The notes under the pieces: model-generated
The model's input: the letters and a program-made list of their open reading frames with translations, nothing else
What the model was told of the DNA's origin: nothing
Database searches by the model: none
Part shown: positions 61,100-64,000 of the stretch, piece by piece
Position numbering within the stretch: position 1 is the first letter of the stretch
Layout of the letters: the number at the start of each line of letters is the position of its first letter
Program-made: the position numbers and the translations under genes
NCBI GenBank assembly: GCA_963817395.1
Contig: CAWFOC010000004.1
Location: forward strand, 682,001-746,000
Origin: CAWGYQ01 sp963817395
GTDB taxonomy: Bacteria; Acidobacteriota; Vicinamibacteria; Vicinamibacterales; CAVPJW01
DNA length: 64,000 bases
Direction: 5' to 3'

Positions 61100-63902
61100 A
61101 TGCGGCGTCTCGTGGTCGTCGCGTTCGTCGGTGCTCTTGGCGTCGCCGGGACCGCTCAGGAACCCCCGCCACCACCTCCGGCTTCCCAGCAACCGCAGCA
61201 ACCGATCTTTCGTGCCGGCGTCGATCTCATCGAGATCGACGTTGGGGTCGTGGACGATCGCGGACGCCCCGTGCGCGATCTGCTCGCGCCCGAGTTCACG
61301 GTCACCGTCGACGGCCAGCCGCGGAAGGTCGTGAACGCGGAGTTCATATCGCTCAGGGGACCGGACGGCCCCGCGCGCCGCAATGCCGTGCAGTCGTCCG
61401 AAGCCGTGGCGAGCGCGAACACCGAGAAGGTACGAGGCCGTCTCGTGATGATCGCCGTCGATCGCGAAAGCATCGGCTTTGGCAACGGACGCAATGCGAC
61501 GCGGGCCGCTGCCGCGTTCCTCGACAAGCTCGGCGCCAACGATCGCGTGTCTTTCCTCACCGTGCCCCAGCCGGGCCCGTTCGTGGACTTCACGTCGAAT
61601 CACGACCGGGTGCGCACCGAGCTCGAACGATCCGTGGGCATCGGGCGCACGCCGAAGGGCACGCAGATGAACATCGGGATCCACGAAGCGCTCGTGCTGA
61701 TTCGTGGGTACGACCCCCGGCTGGAGCGCGAGCTGCTGCAGCGCTTCTGCGGGATGTTCCAGCCGGGCTCGGCCGCGTATCTCGATTGCGTGGTCGACGT
61801 GAATTCAGAAGCGTTGAGCATCGTGCAACAGGTCGAGCATCAGCAACAGCAGTCGATTCGGACCCTGACGGCGATTCTGGAAGCGCTGGGCGAGGTCGAA
61901 GGACCCAAGTCGCTGGTCTGGATCTCGGAGGGGCTCATCGTCGACACGGGAGCGTCCGAGCTGACCGGGCTCGATCGCCTGGCGGCCGCAGCCAACACGA
62001 CCCTGCATGTCATCCTGCTCGACGTCCAGCTTTTCGATGTCAGCGAACAGCAGCGATCGCCGACGGCGATGCTGGATCGCGACCTCCAGGTGCGCGGTCT
62101 CGAGACGCTGGCGGGCTACACGCGAGGTGCGCTCTACCGCGTCAGCGCCGGCGCCGAGTTCGCCTTCGACCGGATCGAGGAAGAGACGTCGGGTTACTAC
62201 CTGCTCGGGGTCGAGTCGCTCGCGAGCTGACGTCGACGGAAAGCGGCACGACCTGAGGGTGTCGGTCCGGCGACAGAACACCACCGTGCGCGCGCGCCGC
62301 GAATTTCGGGTGCGACTCGAGAACGCGCGCAACCTGCAGAGTCCCGAGGACGCCATCGCCAGAGCGCTGCGCTCGCCCTTCGCGGCCACCGAACTGCCGC
62401 TGAGAATTGCCACCTACGCGTACAAGGGTGCCGGCGAGTCGAAGGCGCAGGTCGTCATCGCGTCCGAGATCGAGCAGGAAGCGATGCCCGATTCCACCGA
62501 CGTCACGCTCGGCTACATGCTCAACGATCCCGACGGCAAGGTCGTGTTGAACAACGTGCAGAAGGCCGCGCTCGTGCCCGGTGAGGGACCTCGCGGGGCG
62601 GTGTTGCAGCACACGGCGCTGCTCACGGTTGAACCTGGCCGCTACACGCTCAAGCTCGCGGCCATCGACGGCCGAGGTCGCCGCGGAAGCGTCGAGCATT
62701 CGCTCGAGGTCTGGCAGATGGCGGGAGTGCCCTTTGCGGTCAGCGACCTGATGCTGGGCGAGGCGCCGACGCGTCGCGGCGAGCCGCTCCAGCCTCACGT
62801 GGAGGCGTGGCTCACGACCGACCAGCTGGGCGCCTATCTGGAGGCCTACGGCAGCGATCCGGCATCGCTCGACAATCTCGCGGTCCGGCTCGAGGTGGCC
62901 AGGGATCTCTCGGGCGCCTCACTCGCCTCGGTGACGGGGTCGGTCGGGAAGCCCGCTGACGCGAATCGGCGGGTGCTCACCGCGGTGATCCCTGTCGGGA
63001 AACTCACGCCGGGGCGGTATCTCGCTCGTGCCATCGTCACGCGCGGCGACGAGAAGGTGTGGGAATCAGCCCGGCCCTTCCATGTCACGCCGGAATCGAC
63101 GACCTCGGGACTGGCCGCGCTGATTCCCGAGACGTTGAAGAAGACGCCGTTCAGTCGTCAGGATCTGCTGACACCGGAGGTGCTCGGCAAGTCCATGGAC
63201 GTTTTCGAGCAGGGACGACCCTCGCTGGCGGCGACCATTGCCCGTGTCCGCAAGGGAGAATTCACCGGTGCGGCGCGCAAGGCCTTCGATGCCAATGATC
63301 AAACCGCGTCGATGTTCCTGCGCGGGCTGGAGCTCTACGCGGCTGGCGATCTCAATGGCGCCGCCTCGCAGTTGAGCGACGTGCTGCGCACCGTGCCGGA
63401 TTTTGCCCCGGCGGCGCTGTACTACGGAGCCTGCTTTGCGGCCGGGGGCCGCGACCGCGAGGCCATCAACTCGTGGCTTGGCGCGGACGCGAGCAAGGAG
63501 CTGCTGCCTCTGGTGTACACGCTCACCGCCGACGCGCTCGTTCGTCTGGACGACCGCGAGCAGCTCGTGGCCCTGCTCGGTCAGGCCGTCGCCGACTGGC
63601 CGCAGGAGGACGGATTTCGGTGGCGGTTGGCGCAGGCCTACGCAGTCCAGCGTCGGCACAAAGAGGCCTTTGTCACAGTCGAGCCCTATCTCACGCGGCA
63701 TCCCACCGATCAGACGGCACTGTTCGTCGCCATCCAGGCCATCTACGGCGCTCATCTGGCAGGCGAGCCGTTCCTGAACGACGCCGATGCCGCCGATCGT
63801 CTGACGAAGTACGCGAAGGCGTACCGCGCGGCCAAGGGTCCGCACGAGGCCGTCGTCGACGCCTGGGTGCAATCGATCACGGCTCCCGCCACGCGACCCT
63901 GA
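61100..63902 (+). CDS. VWFA-related Acidobacterial domain protein (frameshifted near 62228)
   Basis: About 933 aa after one extra base near 62228 is removed. A signal peptide (VVVAFVGALGVAGTAQ) and Pro/Gln-rich linker precede the VWFA-like domain: DVGVVDDRGRPVRDLLAPEF, then LVMIAVDRESIGFG where a MIDAS-type Asp lies, and SLVWISEGLIVDTGASE. The first frame stops after YYLLGVES; the second starts DVDGKRHDLRVSVRRQN and ends in TPR-like repeats (about residues 720-900). This domain architecture is typical of Acidobacteriota. Function unknown, probably secreted or envelope-bound. Confidence 0.88.
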
Positions 63903-63916
63903 TGGTTCCCGAATCG

Positions 63917-64000
63917 TCACGCTTGTGCGTCGGCGAACCCGGCGACGTCCGGCGGGGCCGGGATTGGCGCGAGCGAACCGGTCCGGTCGATTTCGATGCG
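63917..64000 (-). CDS. 3' end of an unidentified gene (partial)
   Basis: The last 27 codons of a possible minus-strand gene enter from the window edge and end at TGA (63917-63919). The residues are Pro/Ala-rich (LAPIPAPPDVAGFADAQA), too few to name a family. The call rests on an open frame and a plausible stop, 14 bp from the VWFA stop. Confidence 0.3.
   Translation of the reverse strand, partial: RIEIDRTGSLAPIPAPPDVAGFADAQA

Noticed and set aside
60832..62256. A 474-residue open frame over the start of the VWFA gene.
   Set aside because: It is the shadow of the VWFA frame and shows no conserved motif; the VWFA protein itself is clearly coded in another frame.
1..64000. Programmed +1 frameshifting as the reason for the many same-sign shifts.
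   Set aside because: The 15 junctions share no slippery codon or downstream structure and occur in unrelated genes, so a base-insertion artefact is simpler.
1..64000. CRISPR array, prophage, insertion sequence or integrative element.
   Set aside because: No spaced direct repeats, transposase or integrase motifs and no tRNA attachment site were seen by eye; gene content and composition are uniform.

Overview
The window is high-GC DNA (roughly two thirds G+C by eye) from what is most likely a soil-type Acidobacteriota bacterium, probably near Vicinamibacteria. The best pointer is the VWFA-related protein at 61100-63902, a family largely restricted to Acidobacteriota. Supporting pointers are a PEP-CTERM remnant, M16 peptidases, DUF5916 outer-membrane proteins and DinB paralogues. 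This is chromosomal, mostly metabolic DNA. I see no IS element, prophage, CRISPR array, rRNA or tRNA.

Layout. 1-4218: a MacB-like export system (HlyD adaptor, LolD/MacB-type ATPase, two FtsX-type permeases). 4236-18258: mixed housekeeping and envelope genes, including a nuclease-family protein, a CusF-SCO1 copper lipoprotein, DUF72, a D-threonine-aldolase-like enzyme, a YheT hydrolase, an M20 amidohydrolase, a membrane-bound dihaem cytochrome, LemA/TPM and YvcK. 18265-21723: a stand-alone LigD-type phosphoesterase, then a radical SAM gene whose reading frame runs through an in-frame TGA to give a Cys-Sec-Ala-Glu-Pro tail, with a SECIS-like hairpin just after the TGA, then an ATP-grasp gene. 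21789-27649: YggX, a KGG stress protein, a molybdopterin oxidoreductase, NDH-2 and DUF3810. 27671-37363: a nearly complete purine catabolic cluster. Xanthine dehydrogenase (three subunits), uricase, HIU hydrolase, OHCU decarboxylase, allantoinase and allantoicase would take hypoxanthine or xanthine to ureidoglycolate and urea. A divergent CitE/malate-synthase-like DUF6986 gene sits in the middle. 37508-48717: an M16 peptidase, a Rieske oxygenase, a ferritin-VIT1 fusion, an LtaS-like sulfatase and a DUF5916 protein. 48856-52870: a PotDABC-like polyamine ABC importer. 52880-58596: a hydrolase, an AlkA plus Oxygenase-NA alkylation-repair pair, a TenA-like protein with an apparent signal peptide, and an isopenicillin-N-synthase-like oxygenase beside a membrane-anchored LuxR regulator. 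58685-64000: secreted proteins, a wrecked PEP-CTERM gene and the VWFA protein.

Many genes are interrupted by single-base frameshifts. Almost all have the same sign (one extra base) and the protein resumes perfectly in the next frame, so I read them as sequence errors rather than decay. The most interesting locus is the radical SAM selenoprotein and its ATP-grasp partner at 19053-21723.
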